Of a DNA stretch of 64,000 nt, positions 10,456-23,970 are shown one piece after another. The position numbers were made by a program, and so were the translations under genes. Position 1 is the stretch's first letter, and each line of letters begins with the position of its first letter. Source of the DNA: Rostratula benghalensis (Eukaryota > Chordata > Aves > Charadriiformes > Rostratulidae); NCBI GenBank assembly GCA_013399305.1, contig VXAI01000090.1:2283409-2347408 (forward strand), written 5' to 3'. The notes under the pieces are model-generated. The model saw only the letters and a program-made list of their open reading frames with translations, was not told the origin of the DNA and ran no database searches.

Positions 10456-13400
10456 TATGCTTTTAATCTTAGTAATTTACATGCCGCTTTGACATCAAAA
10501 GGGATGTTTAGAGTGAGTGAAAACAGTCCCCTGGGGAAATATGGTCTACCTTGCACAGACACCAAACTGCTTATGTACAAGCCTCTGCTCTTGAGTTCCT
10601 GAAACAAGGGGTTGTAGAGTACACCAGATATTCTGGAGTATCTTTGATACTTGCATCAAGACTCAGGCAAGTTTCTGTGTATCTCAGAGTAACTGAAAGT
10701 AAATCCATAGTAGAGCTACTAAGGAATCAGGCCGTCTTGAACCGTGACCCAAAGGGCAGCAGTAATAAGACTGTTCTCCATCAAAGCAGAGTTAGCAGAG
10801 TATTACTTCTATATTCACCAAAGGCAGGTGAGAGAGAGGGTACAAGAAAGCTTAGCTGCATCAGCCCACACATGGTCAGAGGCAGATGAATTAAAGTGTC
10901 CCCAGTGCACATTCAGTTGTCATGTACAAGAGGAGGAAAACCTCAGGGAAGTTTGGAAATTGGTGACATATTGGGTCACCTACATGCTGTGTCATTTTAG
11001 GCAGCCTTAACCAATTAGAGTCGTTCCTGCTTTCTTCCGACTATTCTGGCTACTGCAATTTTGCCGTGCAGCAGCATTTGCACAAACAGGGCCACTGTAC
11101 ACCTCCAGATGGGGAGCAAATTGAACTCAGGCTTCCTACATAGTGGATGTGAGGTACAGCCATTACTGAAATTAGCAGCATCTACTTGATTTTTGAAGGA
11201 ATTTGAATGCCTTAGTGTTAGAATTGGCAAAGGCCCAGAGCAGTTTTGCTGCACAGACATGCAGAGAGACTCAAACAGCACCATCTCATGTATGCATGCA
11301 CAGCAGAGGAATTTCGCACCAGTTTTCAGCAGGAAATTGAGGTGCCTAAACAGGTTAGGCAGTATTTCCACTTTGCATTTAAGATGCTTAAAAGCAGCAC
11401 CTTCTGTATGTCAAAAGGCAATTTACTGATTCAGTTTTCCCATAGCCAGCTTTCCAGCTCCCTGATAAGTATATCATTTTACTCTCTGAATAATCTCTGA
11501 AGAAACTTTCCATTTAGAGCAATTTGGAATCTTCCAAAATCAAAAATATTTGCTCTTCAGTGGAGCTTTGTCATGTTCAAACTTGGGAATGTAGAGGGAG
11601 AGATCTATTTCCTATCTCTGAAAACCTGGCTTCTCTGCTGCATGAAGAGCTCTTGCTGAAGAAAGACACTGAATAAATATACTGAAAGGAGTATTTCCTT
11701 CCTTCACTTCTTCCCATTGCTAGTAACTTCCTAAGAAGGAAGCCAGGAAGGGTTTGATTTTAACCTTTTCCAGCATTCCAAGACAATAACCAGACTAAAG
11801 GTTACATATATTATTTTGCCTTCCAAGTATAAATTATCACTTCTCTCACATTACATCACTGTGTAAACATCTCTTAATTCAACCAGAGATTGTTAGGTTT
11901 GGCCTAGAAAGGAAAAAATATTAAAATATTACAACAATAATGACTGAAAGGACATACAGGAGATTTTTCACATTTCCAAAACTTGGGCAATGCTACAGGA
12001 ACTGTACAGCAAGAAAAAAAACAACCCTGAAAATTAAATAGTGTGGAAAAGTAATGCAATAATGCATCACCTTCTTTTTATATTTGTTCCCTCTGTTTTC
12101 AGAATTAATGGATTTTACAAATAAATGCTAGGGCAATTTACATGTAACTATATATTCCTATCTCTACCTTATACAACCAGTCCTAAGTATTCAAAAAGTC
12201 TATGAGTTTACTCAAAGACAGTAAATTTTAACAAGTAATACATCTGAATCTGTATTTATTTCCACTTGGATTTCAGTCCCATTCTGCATTCATGTTTTCC
12301 ACAGTCTTCCTCTTGATTTATTTGTCTTAGTGGGCACAGCTGATGTGGTTGTCATACTTGCAAACATTTAAAAGAATAACAGCATTTCCTGGGAAGGATG
12401 AGGCTATGAAGACACCGTTAATTTAGGCTCAGTTTATACATAGTATATGTACATAAATGCAAGATTGTATATCAATAGATAAAATATTCCACATTTTCTT
12501 TCTATTTCTATGTTGGAATTAACTACTCTTGTGGCATCACCATAAGTATAATTACACTCATACCAGGAGGGTTCTACAACATTGAATATACGATTACATT
12601 AGTTCAGATGAGTTTTTATTGAGAGGTCAAGAAAGGAAACTACTATGTGTTTAAGTTATACATATTGTGAGATTCCTTTTTTTTTTTCCCCCTCTTTTTT
12701 TTTTTTGAATAGTTACTACTAGTGGAACAAGAATGAAAAGCAGCTATAAACTAGTTCTGTTCTGGCTAAGCAGTATCTGTACTTAAGTCTATATAAGAAT
12801 ACCTGGCTAGAGAAAGTACAGAGAGTACACAGCTTAAGATATTTTATTTCCTAATCCTGTATTCAACCAGAAAGCATTGCCCTTCAAAAAGAAAAGGTTT
12901 AACAGGGCTTTGCTTGGGCCCTCCTTTCTATTCCCACCACCTTTGCTGTCCTTTTTACAATAGTGGCAAGAGTAAGAGGCACAGCTTTGTCCCTCTTCCT
13001 CTAACAGTCTGAAAAGCCTACCTGACAGACAGACAAAAGAACAGAGATTTCCAGGGAGAGATAGAGTAACACACAAAAGAAGTGAGGAGAGATGCAAGCA
13101 AAGGCCTATTGCAGCTAAGTATGTATATCAGGTTCACAGCTGCAGCAATGGGACCTGTGCAGCGTAGATGGTGAAGCAGCCTCGGTTACCTGAAGGTGAA
13201 TGTCCAAGCACCTGAAGAAAGTGAATGAAAGCTGGAGACCTCAAAGAAACAGTAGCATCACATCCTATCTGCGTTTTCAGAAATCAGTCTCACCTGTCTG
13301 CAGATACATCTGTGGTCCTTCAAGTATGCACTGCCATGGTCAGTTCTCAAACATTATTTTGGATTTCTCCCCCTACTTCAAGTTTATGTGTGGCAATTCA

Positions 13401-16400
13401 TTCATTCATGCCACAGTCACAATTTAAACCTCACATTAAAAATGACAGCATTGCCCAAACTCCTGACAAAACAAACCAATCTTCACTCCAAAAGACATTT
13501 TGGGGATAGGTGAGGAAAACAACTCAACAATGGACCAGTAGTTTACACAAAACTATTCTGCAACATGATTACAATTTCCGTTATTAGAAATATTCATCAT
13601 ACACAAAATAAACCCATAGGAATTAGTACCACACGCCACATTTATAACTTTGACATATAGAGTGCATAAATTATTATTACAGAAAGGCACAGAGGATTAA
13701 AGAAATGAACATATTTTTTGGCAGATTTCAGAAAAAAAAAGGCTTTATACCATTTGTATAAAGACTTTCTGTCAAGTTTGATGCTGTACATCAAAGGCCA
13801 GCTAAGCAGTTGAGATGTATTTTAACCCAAGCAAGAAGTTACATATTTCTGAAAGCAAATAATCCTCTTAAGTCGGATGGGCTCACTATTTATTTTTCAT
13901 ATGATTCAGTAAAGCACAGCAAACCCACAGACTCCTCCAGTCTAGAGCAGAGAAAGTTTGTATTCCTGCTCCAACATCTGAAGTCACAGAAGGCTTGTAT
14001 TTTTAAATCCAATTTATTCTGGCACTTTGCATTTTGTTGGATTTATTCCCACTCCAAGAGGATGCTGTGCCAGGTGCTGGCAATTAGTTATTGCGGGTTA
14101 AAAAAAAGGAGGTTTACCACAGCATTTAAGCTGCTGGACTGATACACACACTTGATGGGAAAACAATATAGGATGGGCAACTTATGTAAGCAACCGCAGT
14201 TGGCAACTCATCATTCTGGCTGCAACAGATGAATATGAGGTCTCCCTGGAAACTAGTATTTCATCCTGTCTGTGAAAAGCCCATGCTGTTATTTCTCTTT
14301 ATCAAGCTACTTGGATTCTACAGAATTTTCTTTTCTTAGGTGGACCCAGGGAAAACAAAAGAGCTAATCAATAGGATAAAATCTGACACTCAAATTGCAA
14401 AGTTGAAATTAATTATAACACAATAATAGGATTCTGTGTAAGAAAAGTTTGAACCTACTCCTCCAGGAAATCCTAAAGTCTGAATTTTGAGTGTGCACAT
14501 GTATATGTGTCTATATTATCAAACAAGGAAACAGAAAACAATTTTATACATATGACTACCTGGAGCAATAACTTAGGAGACCATTTGGTATGAGCAAAGG
14601 AATGTAGAGTTTGACAGGTCCAGTGCCAATTGTTGGTAAACACGGGAAAAACAGTCATTGGGGCACATAATGCAATAGTAGGAAATTATATATAATAACT
14701 ATACATAATTACATATAATTGTATACAATTTAGCAATGTAACCACTATAGAAATTGGCTCACGTCTGAGAGAAAGGTAAAACAGTCTCTGACAACTAATG
14801 TTGATAGAAAAAGGCACAAACACAACATAAAAATGGAACCAAACCAAGCAAAGACCTCTAATGCAATTTAAAGACTAAATTACAATCATGCCAGGTTTAC
14901 AAGAGATATAGAGAATTGTTCATCAATTACTGATTTGGTCTCAAAGTCCCCAGAAAAGCAAGCCAGTCAAGGATTCAGAAACATTGTCAATGCTATCAAA
15001 TTCAGCTAAGTCCTGATATGTCAGATACACATTTCTGCCAATAGCTCCTCACTGTCTTCTTTCTTTCCACCTTTCCATTTACTTTCATTCCATCTTTTTA
15101 TTTTCGTTCTCTATTTTTAAGAGTGGGTAGGGCAGGATTAGCTGTTATTTGCAATGTGATTACTGCAACATTTGCTGTGAAAAAAAGAGAGAGGTTACTC
15201 AACAAGTGATTTGAAATACGTTTGCTATGTGAAGGAGAGAGTAAGTCTATGGGGTCTGTTTGCATCCTGCAAGTTCTATTTTCTGTCTTCCTGCCTTTTT
15301 CTGAAGGTTTCAAAACTGTATTTGAAAGCTTAGTTCTCTCCAACTATTCAACCCTCCTCACATTTTTTCCCTCATTTTTCCAGAAACATTCAATAAAAGG
15401 CAAAACATTAATTTATTAATTTTTTTTAAATAGCAAACCATAGCCATGTGAAAAGCTGGTGAAAGTCCCTGGTTCACAATTTTATTTTATTGTTTTATGC
15501 TGTAGAACGAATGGATGTTTATTCCAGTTAACTTAGTACCACAGCCTTTAGACTACATATAAAGGTATTATGAAGTAGACTGGCCTTCAAAACTTTGGAT
15601 TACTACGTTACCATTTTGACAATGATCTAGAAACTCACTGACATCAAACCAAGAAGAGTCATACAAGGTAAAAAGACAAAAAAGAAATGTAGGTTTTCCA
15701 ATTCTATGGTTTTTATATACTAGGGCTATTTTTTTAATTTAGTTTTGGTTTTACTGCAAATATTGATAAGTCATTCAAATGAGGCTGTGATTGCTAAAGG
15801 AATAGAAATAGTAGGAATTCTAGAGGAATTTAGGACCTGAACTGCAGAAAACTTTGAAAGAACTCCAGCTCTCTTCAGACCCTTAATATTTTAAACAGCT
15901 TTTTGAGAGAAGAAAAGAAAAATTAAGTGCATTCAAGCTCAAAGGGAAAAAGATAAACATTTGCTGTTTCAAGTATATCCAAAATTTGGTAGTTTCAGAA
16001 ACACTCATACTTCAGATAAAGTATGATCCCACACAAAAATTAAAACCATGCAAAAGTTACAAGCTTAGCTGCTTTTCACCTGCAAGACTAAAAATATTCC
16101 ACCAGGTATTCAAGCTCCCTTTGTTCGCAATGTGGTGACTCCTACAGCCTGTTATAAGATGACAGTTATTTTTGTTACAGTCATTGAGTACAAAACTCCT
16201 CCCTGCTCCCTAGTATATATATTTTTCTTTCAGCCCAACAAACAGCTAAGGACTTAGTACCTGCAGAGTTGAGTAACTAATGAATGGACAAGTCACACCA
16301 AGAAGATTTTGCAAAGGTGCAGTGTTGGGAGAAGGCCAGAGCCATCTAGCACTGCACAACCCACATCTCTGGGTATTCCCTCCCCAGAAAATTCCTGTGT

Positions 16401-16812
16401 AGTCCTCTGCTTTCAGCTTTGCTTCACACAGGTAAATAGCATTAAGAAAAAAATATGAAGAAAACCAGAAGATTCCATACAAACCTCAACCTAGACGAAG
16501 GTAAATTGCTTTCTGACATAGGAAAGACACCAGTATTTCCCAACGCCGTAAATGGGCATCTGAACAAGGAGCTGTTTTAAGTTGTACATGGAAGCACACA
16601 CATTTAGAAGAGAAACACCATTTCAACAACCATACAATTAAGTGAAAGTTCATCTGCTCTACCAAAGTCTGCATGATCTTGGGAAGAGAAGGGACCATCC
16701 AGGATAGTTTTGTCATCTAATTTGTATGCATAAGCCATAAATTGTTTACAAGAAATAAGATCAAAATACATTTTAAAGACAAATATCTGATTTCATTTTT
16801 TAATGACTGGAG
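10456..16812. other. Gene-free AT-rich sequence
   Basis: No exon or RNA gene can be supported. Features are limited to T/C homopolymer runs (about 12677-12706) and AT-rich alternating sequence at 14680-14730. Open frames near 10551-10889 and 11015-11371 resemble no family I recognise. Confidence 0.5.
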
Positions 16813-17330
16813 TGCAATCCTCCTGGTCTCAGCACCCTTAATCTTTTCCACTGCTTAATCAGCTCCACTTTTAAAGAAACTGCATCTCATTTCAAAGATT
16901 AATTAATCTGAATTTCCAGCCACTAGTTCTGCCTACGACCTTCTCGACAAAACTGAAAGGTCCCCTAGACTTCTTTCTACCTACATGTATACACAGTCCA
17001 AGCCATCAGTCCCTGTCCTGTCTTGCACATACTAAACAACTTGACCCTCCTAAGATTCATGTTGCTATAGTTGTTTGCCAAATCCCTTCTCTTTTTTGTG
17101 ACTTTCCTTTGAACTCAACTTTTGACATAATGTTTTTGAGTTGTGGACATAGAACAGGACTCAATATTTTAGCATGCTTGTTATTCTAAGATCTCAAATT
17201 AATTCCCAGCTTCTACTCAAAAGCCTTGTACTTCGCACATCCAAACTTACTGGTCTATTTTGTCCCAGCCCTGGAGCAACGGCACATATTGAGGTGGTTA
17301 TCTACTGAATAGTGATACCAAAAAAAACCC
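16813..17330 (-). mobile_element. Ancient CR1/L3-like LINE remnant, 3' region
   Basis: A string of short, ordered matches to the reverse complement of old CR1-type 3' sequence. In order: CACTAGTTCTGCC, then GGTCCCCTAGACTTCTTTCTAC, then a block where CAAGTCACCTCTCAATCTCC-like sequence would stand. After that come GACTTTCCTTTGAACTCAAC, GAACAGGACTCAATATT, and finally a TGAGGTGGTTATCTACTGAA-like end. Spacing and order match the consensus as I remember it, while identity is low. That points to an insertion much older than the bird-type CR1 tails nearby. No intact reading frame remains. Confidence 0.7.
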
Positions 17331-17944
17331 AAAGTAACCTCTGAAGTAACTTACAAATAATAAACTGATGATAATGATTATTCAGGATGATCTCAGATGC
17401 ACTGCTGATGTAGAAATCCCTCATTGGCTGCTAGTGAACCTGTTTTTAATTATTTAAAGAATGGAAAGAATGACCTTTGCTGAAGCAATTCCACTCCTGG
17501 GGAGCAGGGAGAAGGCAAGTAGCATTGCTACAAGTCACTAAGAGAGAACTGTCAAGAAGGTCAGATGTCTGGGAGGACTCTGTAGGACTCCTGGGACATG
17601 GGGAGTGAGGATGGGGAAGACACATGCAATCCTGGTCAGTATTGTTCTGGGGCAGTCTAAATGGGAGACAGGAATAAAATTGGGGTCCTTCCTCTTCCTC
17701 CCATCCCCAGCTTCTCTACCTCAATGCCAAAAAAGCTGTGGTAAGATCTAAGCACAGTCTGCAATTACCTGGAAGGAGAGTGTAGAGGAGATGGAGGCAG
17801 ACTCTCCCAACAGGCCACACAGTAGAAGGGTGAGGGAAAATGGGCACACGTGAAAACACAGGAAATGCCATCTCTACGTAGGGGAAACATTTTCTACCAG
17901 GAAGATGGCAGGACACTAGAAGAGGTGTCAGAATTGCCATCTTT

Positions 17945-18064
17945 TTGGTTATTCAAACCTGGACTGAACAAGACCCTAGCCAGCCTACACTAACTGGGTC
18001 TGCTTTGAGTAGAGGCTGAACTGGATGATCCCAGAAAGTCCCTTCCAACTTCCATGTTTCTGTA
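17945..18064 (+). mobile_element. CR1 LINE, truncated 3' end
   Basis: GGTTATTCAAACCTGGACTG (equivalent to CR1 'TTCAAG..GGCTGGAC'), then GGCTGAACTGGATGATCCC, then CCCTTCCAACTTCCATGTTTC. This is a forward CR1 tail of about 120 bp with a partly degraded terminal repeat. Confidence 0.82.
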
Positions 18065-21000
18065 TCTCTGCAGTTCCTTTCCAGTACTACTCCTTATCAC
18101 TCTTCAGTGTAAAATTACAAGAGCACTTGCCCTCAGGTGCATGGTCCCTCGGGTATACCACCCTTCTCCAAGCCAATGAAGGTAAGAGGAACAAGGAGAG
18201 CGTGATGAAGAGCAGAGAGCAGGAAGAGGTGGGACAGGGTGAGGAAAGCAGGCTCAGACAGCCCTGCTCTCCAGCCACCCCAAAGGGCAGAGTGGGGATT
18301 CAGGGGTGACCACTGGGACCTCTCATCTTGGCAACAAGACCAGCAGACAGCTGAGTGACCTGGAGGCACACTTTAGGTAGTCAGAGTACACCACGCAGCT
18401 ACTCCATACTGGTTTTATTGTTATTATTGTGGCACCTCAGAAGTGCTTCAGGAGGAATTAATCATGCGATCAGAGGCAATAGAAGCCTTTGCAGCAGACA
18501 TCCACCACCTCTTCAGCTGTCAACTTTCAAAGAGGCCTCTTATTGTCTGTGATTCTTTAACACATAGTGGTGGCTTCCCCTTTTCCATGAGTAACTCCAG
18601 CTCTTTTCTTTTGCTGGTCAGGGTCAGTGTATGTATTAACAACAACAGTCAGGGCCATGCAAGTTTGCAAGTTTGTTATGCACTCAGAAATCCTCAGAAA
18701 ACTCAGTGTTCAGAAACTACAGAACATTATTCCTCAGCCATTTCAGACAATTCCCCACAAGCTGGCACTGCAAGGATGGAGTGGGGGTGGAAGGCAGCAT
18801 CCTGTTCCATCTTGCCAGGTTACAGCACATGAGAAGGCAGCAAATTCTTTTCTCCCACTCTATGTCTATGAAGAAATCTTCAACATATGGGTCAGAGAGT
18901 CACCTGAGCGTCAGGGATGAGAATTGCCACTATACTCAGCAGTGATCCCAAAGAGTCATAAGCAGTCATTGCCCATGCGCTTCTTAGGTTTCCACCAGGG
19001 AATCTGAAGAAATAAAGCACTTTTTTCCCCCTCTTTTGAGGGGAGCATAAAGAGCATGCTACCTCACATTACTCTGACAGATTAAATCTTTTACAATATT
19101 ATAGCCCATACAGTTAATAGCAAAAGACTTTCCCATTCCACCTCCTTCATGACATTCCACTTGCAACTTTTCTTTTCAAGAAAAGAGCAAGTTCTGTTCT
19201 TCTGTTCAAGAGAACAGAGCAAACAGTTCTGCCCCTTGTTTCTTTTGATATTAAGGGGCATAGAATTTATTAATAGTTCAGGAGTTTTCACATTTCTGAA
19301 TCAGTCAATTTGACTTAAATTAGCAACAGGCAAATTAAATGGCTATTACAGGTTAAAGCAGTTGAGGCAACACTTTTTCTTTCAAAAGCACAATGGAATT
19401 TTTCCAAAGGGGTTCCCATATCTCAAAACATAGAAAACATGTATAACTTATTTTCTGTAGAGTTCATTAAGAAATGTCTACTGTCACCAATGTAGGCTGC
19501 AAAAGAAAGAATTAAAATACCACATGGCACACTTCTTAGGATTTACAAGTTTTTTACACTGTGTATTGATGGTATCAGATATGCCTGAATGAAACAAACA
19601 TCATTCATTCTTGCATAAACACATGCATAGCTTACCTTTCAGAGAAATCCCACAAATTAAAAAAGTACACTTTATGTTGTCATAAATTTTAATACATGGC
19701 TTTCAAAAAAAAATATTAAAGGAATACAATATGTTATTATTCATGCCAGAAATGTGACATTTCTAAAGATGCCAGATGCATTTTCAAAGATATTCCAGAG
19801 TTATTCAATTTGAGATGGGCTTTTTTTTTTTTAAAATGTCAAATTCGTGCTTTTAGAAAAATGGGTAGATACAGGGTTTGTCTGTTTGCTTCTTTTAAAA
19901 AGCTCAATTTATATGCAAAATAGAATTCTAATATAGTCTGAATTCCCAAGAACACAAGATCTTGAGCACCACTTACAGTGTTTCAGAACAAACATGTAAG
20001 AGGTTTTCCAGGGTTTATTCTGGCAGTTGGAGCTAAAGATTATGCAGCTGGACAAAGGCACTATGCAAGCAGTCTAAGTGACTTCACATGAAGAAGACTT
20101 GCAGAGATAAATTCGTCTGTTAAATGTCAGTTCCAATTTGTATTTCTTACAGCAAATTAAAAGCCATAGTTTAAAATCATAAGTAGCACAAATACTTCAG
20201 ACCATGGTGATCTGCAGAGTGACTTCTTTTTATTATATAAAATCCTTACCCTTCCACCAGCATTCATAAAAGTTTGACCATTTATCACTAGAACACTAAA
20301 GATGCTGGAGGCAGCAATAGCAGGGTTTTACAATTTTTGCTCCGGTAAATTTCTAAATACTTGGCGGAAAGCAGTTATAAAATGAGGTGCTGGAAGTGCC
20401 CACCATGGTACAAACCAAAACCTCCATCAGAATTCAGTGCGTGCAGTTACTATGGAGCACCAACACAAAATCATTTGGTTTACATTTGCTCTCCATGATG
20501 CACAAGATTTATCTTCATTTCTACAGTGTTACTAAAAATATCTATGAACTTTTAAATTGTGGGATTCATAAACTCCCAAAATTAGAGTAACCCAGCAGCG
20601 TGAATAACCTTTAAACAAACACAGAGCAAGATAAATAATTTTTTAAAGAAGTCTATACCTGACTTAACCAACATTTTGCAATAAATAATTTGTTAGACAA
20701 CATACACAAAGAGATCAAAATGGATCCAAACGAAGAGTTTCTAAATGTACTCATTTTCATACGATGTTCCCTGGCTATGAAGTTTGCTTCATAGACAAAG
20801 TTTTAGGTTCAAAAATTATTTGATCCTTTATTTCTATATTTCAATCCTCTACTAATGTGAGAGGTAAGAACATGATAGGACTAATAGGTGTTGAAACCTT
20901 TATACCAGGAGGGAACTTCCTGGTGGTAAAGGGTAGTCTGGAGTCAGGCACAACCTTTGCTGGGCAAGTCCATTGGTGCTACAGAGCATCACTGAGTGAG

Positions 21001-22642
21001 TGTCAGAGAGACACTTCAGTTCTACTCAGAGGTATCTTGAACAGCAAAATCCTAAGAAGCTACTGAGTGTGCTGTGAAAAAGCAGTATGAACAATGCATT
21101 TGTGTGCTTTAATTTTGCAGCTTTGTTTCTAATACAGCAACACACACACGTTTGCCATTATCCTTGACCAAATAAGTCAGACTTTTCATGTAGATTTCCT
21201 CTTCATCTGGCAAGCATAATCTCTACCACAGCTGACATATACACACCTGTCTTTGGTCCAGAGTAAACAACAAATGCTTCCTGAGAGATTTGGCTTACTT
21301 TTGGAGGCCTAACATCGAAAATGAATCAGAGATCTCTAGTGTTGGTGGATGTCAGTCATGCTGCAAGGGTCACTTCAGAAACTGAAAATATGATACCTAT
21401 ACCTATGGCTCTCTGCACTCTGCAGTGCTGTCAAAATAGGGTTTACCAAAGGGCTTACAAAAAAAAAAAAAAAAAAAAAAAAGAAAAAAGAAAAAAAAAA
21501 AGACATGCTACCAAAGACCTTAGGCTTTTGAGGAATTCCATAATTAAGACTCATTTCTGTACCTGAGGGAAGCCCTTCTTAAGTAGAGCAGAATGTACTA
21601 GTAATGCAGAACACAGATGCTCTGCATTAGATCCTGTGCTTCGAAACAGAGATTCAAAATTTAACTCAGGCACTGTTTGCTGAAGCTGCCTGTCACGGTT
21701 TGGGCACCTCAAACCAGAATACTGCATTCCTAGAAATCCTGATTTCAGTGGTCTTTTCTTCTCAGGTTCACTATAACAATTTTTCTGTGTTCCCATGAGT
21801 CCCACAGAAACCTGAAAATGACTGTGACTTGGTAAATATCACTCATCTCACTTCACCTGCATCATTATGCATCTCACTGTCTGCCCACAAGTATTATCAG
21901 TTTTCATTGTAACTACTCACCCAAAACACTTCACTGGATTCAGTTCTATACGTATTCTGATGGTCTGTTCATTAGCACAAGCCAATGGTAATACTACCAG
22001 ACCTGCACTAAAGTATATAGAAAATTTTGTACAAAATTTAATACTAAGGGAGAGATGCAGAAATTCTTTTTTCAGTAAAGTTTAACGTATTTTTACATAG
22101 TATAGTCTATATTCTATGTTGAAGTATAGAAAATATGTAAACTATAAAATATAAATGTAAATTAAATCTACTATTTATCTGCAAGTTGTAAAACTATCAC
22201 CTGTGGGTTTTGACAGCACCAACCATTGAGCAGACACAATGTCACTCCTTCAACTTAAAATGACTAGGTGGACTGCTGTTTCCACTCACAATAAAAGTCT
22301 CAAATAAATTAATAGCGATCTCAATGAATCATAAAATCTGCACCTGTAGTGTAATTTGTTGCATTCAGGCCCAAATAAACACAGCACTGCCTGTAGGACT
22401 GGGCCTCCAAACGAAAGTCATCAAAATAAATAAGCATGCACATTATATTGTATAACTTGAAACTTCAAATAACTGCTATTTTATTTCCAGTTACAGAATA
22501 TGTCATGCTCTAACCTCCACCTCATATTACTTTTCATGTAAAAGAAATACCCACAGTTGAAAAAGTATTCTTTGAAATTCTGTTCTGCCAGTTTTGGCAT
22601 TATATTTACGAAATACAAAACTACTGAAACATTAAATACTAT
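18065..22642. other. Gene-free sequence with one long A-tract
   Basis: The first kilobase is somewhat richer in G+C and purine-rich near 18180-18260; the remainder is AT-rich. Overlapping open frames at 18.4-18.9 kb show no domain or splice pattern. No mobile element was recognised apart from the A-tract at 21459-21501. Confidence 0.5.
21459..21501 (+). repeat. A-rich simple tract, possible retroposition tail
   Basis: Twenty-four consecutive A, then G, six A, G and eleven A. No AATAAA signal or target-site duplication is obvious on either side, so it may be a plain A-tract rather than the tail of a retroposed copy. Confidence 0.9.
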
Positions 22643-23028
22643 AGAATCATAGAATGGATAGAGTTAGAATGGACCTTGAAGATCATCAAGTTCCAACCCC
22701 CTGCCACGGGCAGGTACACCTCCCACTAGACCAGGTGGCTCAAAGCCACATCCAGCCTGGTTTTGAACACCTCCAGGGATGGGGCATCCACAACTTCTCT
22801 GGGCAACCTGTTCCAGGGCCTCACCACCCTCACAGTAAAGAATTTCTTCCTAATATCTAACCTAAATTTTCCCTCTCCCAGTTTAAAATCATTCTCCCTT
22901 GTCCTGTTGTTACCCTCCCTGATAAAGAGTCCCTCCCCATCTCTCCCGTATGTTCCCTTCAGGTACTGGAAGGCCCGGAGCCTTCTCTTCTCCAATCTGA
23001 ACAACCCAAATCTCTCAGCCTATGAGCG
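22643..23028 (-). mobile_element. CR1 LINE with C-terminal ORF2 remnant
   Basis: A 386-bp 5'-truncated CR1 in reverse orientation, starting ATAGAATCATAGAATGG at the 3' tail. On the minus strand it still reads the end of ORF2: LEKRRLRAFQYLKGTYG, FRLDIRKKFF, WNRLPREVVDAPSLEVFK. This is the conserved end of the CR1 reverse-transcriptase polyprotein. The frame stays open for about 90 codons to the natural stop near DVALSHLV, so this is a relatively young copy. It has no catalytic domain and is inert. Confidence 0.93.
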
Positions 23029-23946
23029 TATTAAATTAATATGTTCAGGCACATTTTACACAAGTTATATTTGACAGTGCAACAATTGTCATATTTTCAC
23101 ATACTTTAAGACCACAGTAGTTACATAAGTGGTCTGTGAATTCTAGATACTCCACACAATAAGCTAATTAATTTCATATGTTTATCACTTCTGAATGACT
23201 TGTATAAAAATGTCATCCTTCAAAAAAGTCTTAATCAGAAGAAACTCTGGGGTATAGTATCAACAACCAAAGACGGTGTGTATAACATCATATGCTGTTC
23301 TCTTACTTAAACTAAAAGAAATTGATCCATTGTTTGATTAAAATGGATTTTCTTCCTTCTTAGCCCTGTTGCACAATTCATTGTGAAAATAATGTGTATT
23401 ATTTCACAATAATTATCATAATAACTATGGTATCAAAATATTCTCTATATCTTGGCCTATTCATTTTCAGGTGAGAAAGGCTGCCTCCTGTTTATTCAAA
23501 CCAGAAAATAGGTTAATGATTTAAAGAGATTATATATTTACTGCAGGTGTCAAATATACACACTTGTGTTCTATTTTGGTGTCAGTGTAACAGAGTTTTC
23601 AAGATGAAATCATCATATAACAGACTTTTCGTACAGCTTTGATTTCTGAGCAAGACTTCATTGTCAGGAATTGCCCAACTTTCCAAAGGAATCCTATAAA
23701 TAACTCTGCAGGAGGAGAAGACATATATTACCTCAGCTCTATTTAATAATCAGATAGAGTGAACTAGGAAACAAATCCCAAACTGCATGGGGTCAAGTGT
23801 TGAGGAGCAGAGAGAATCAAGTCTTGTGCAAAGCACCAGAAGTTATGCAATGGGAATGCTCTGTCCTGGACAGCTCCAGGACAGTTTTGTTGGATCTTTT
23901 CTTGCTACGGTCCGGTAGAATCAAACCATGAACGTAGAGTGAGTAG

Positions 23947-23970
23947 GTATACGTATACGTGTACATACAC
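23947..23970. repeat. Alternating purine-pyrimidine run (GTATACGTATACGTG-type)
   Basis: Twenty-four consecutive bases alternate purine and pyrimidine, including two ATACGT units. Such tracts can adopt left-handed DNA in vitro; nothing here shows a function. Confidence 0.85.

Noticed and set aside
21300..21501. Possible retropseudogene ending in the A24 tract
   Set aside because: No polyadenylation signal, target duplication or recognisable parent sequence upstream of the tract.
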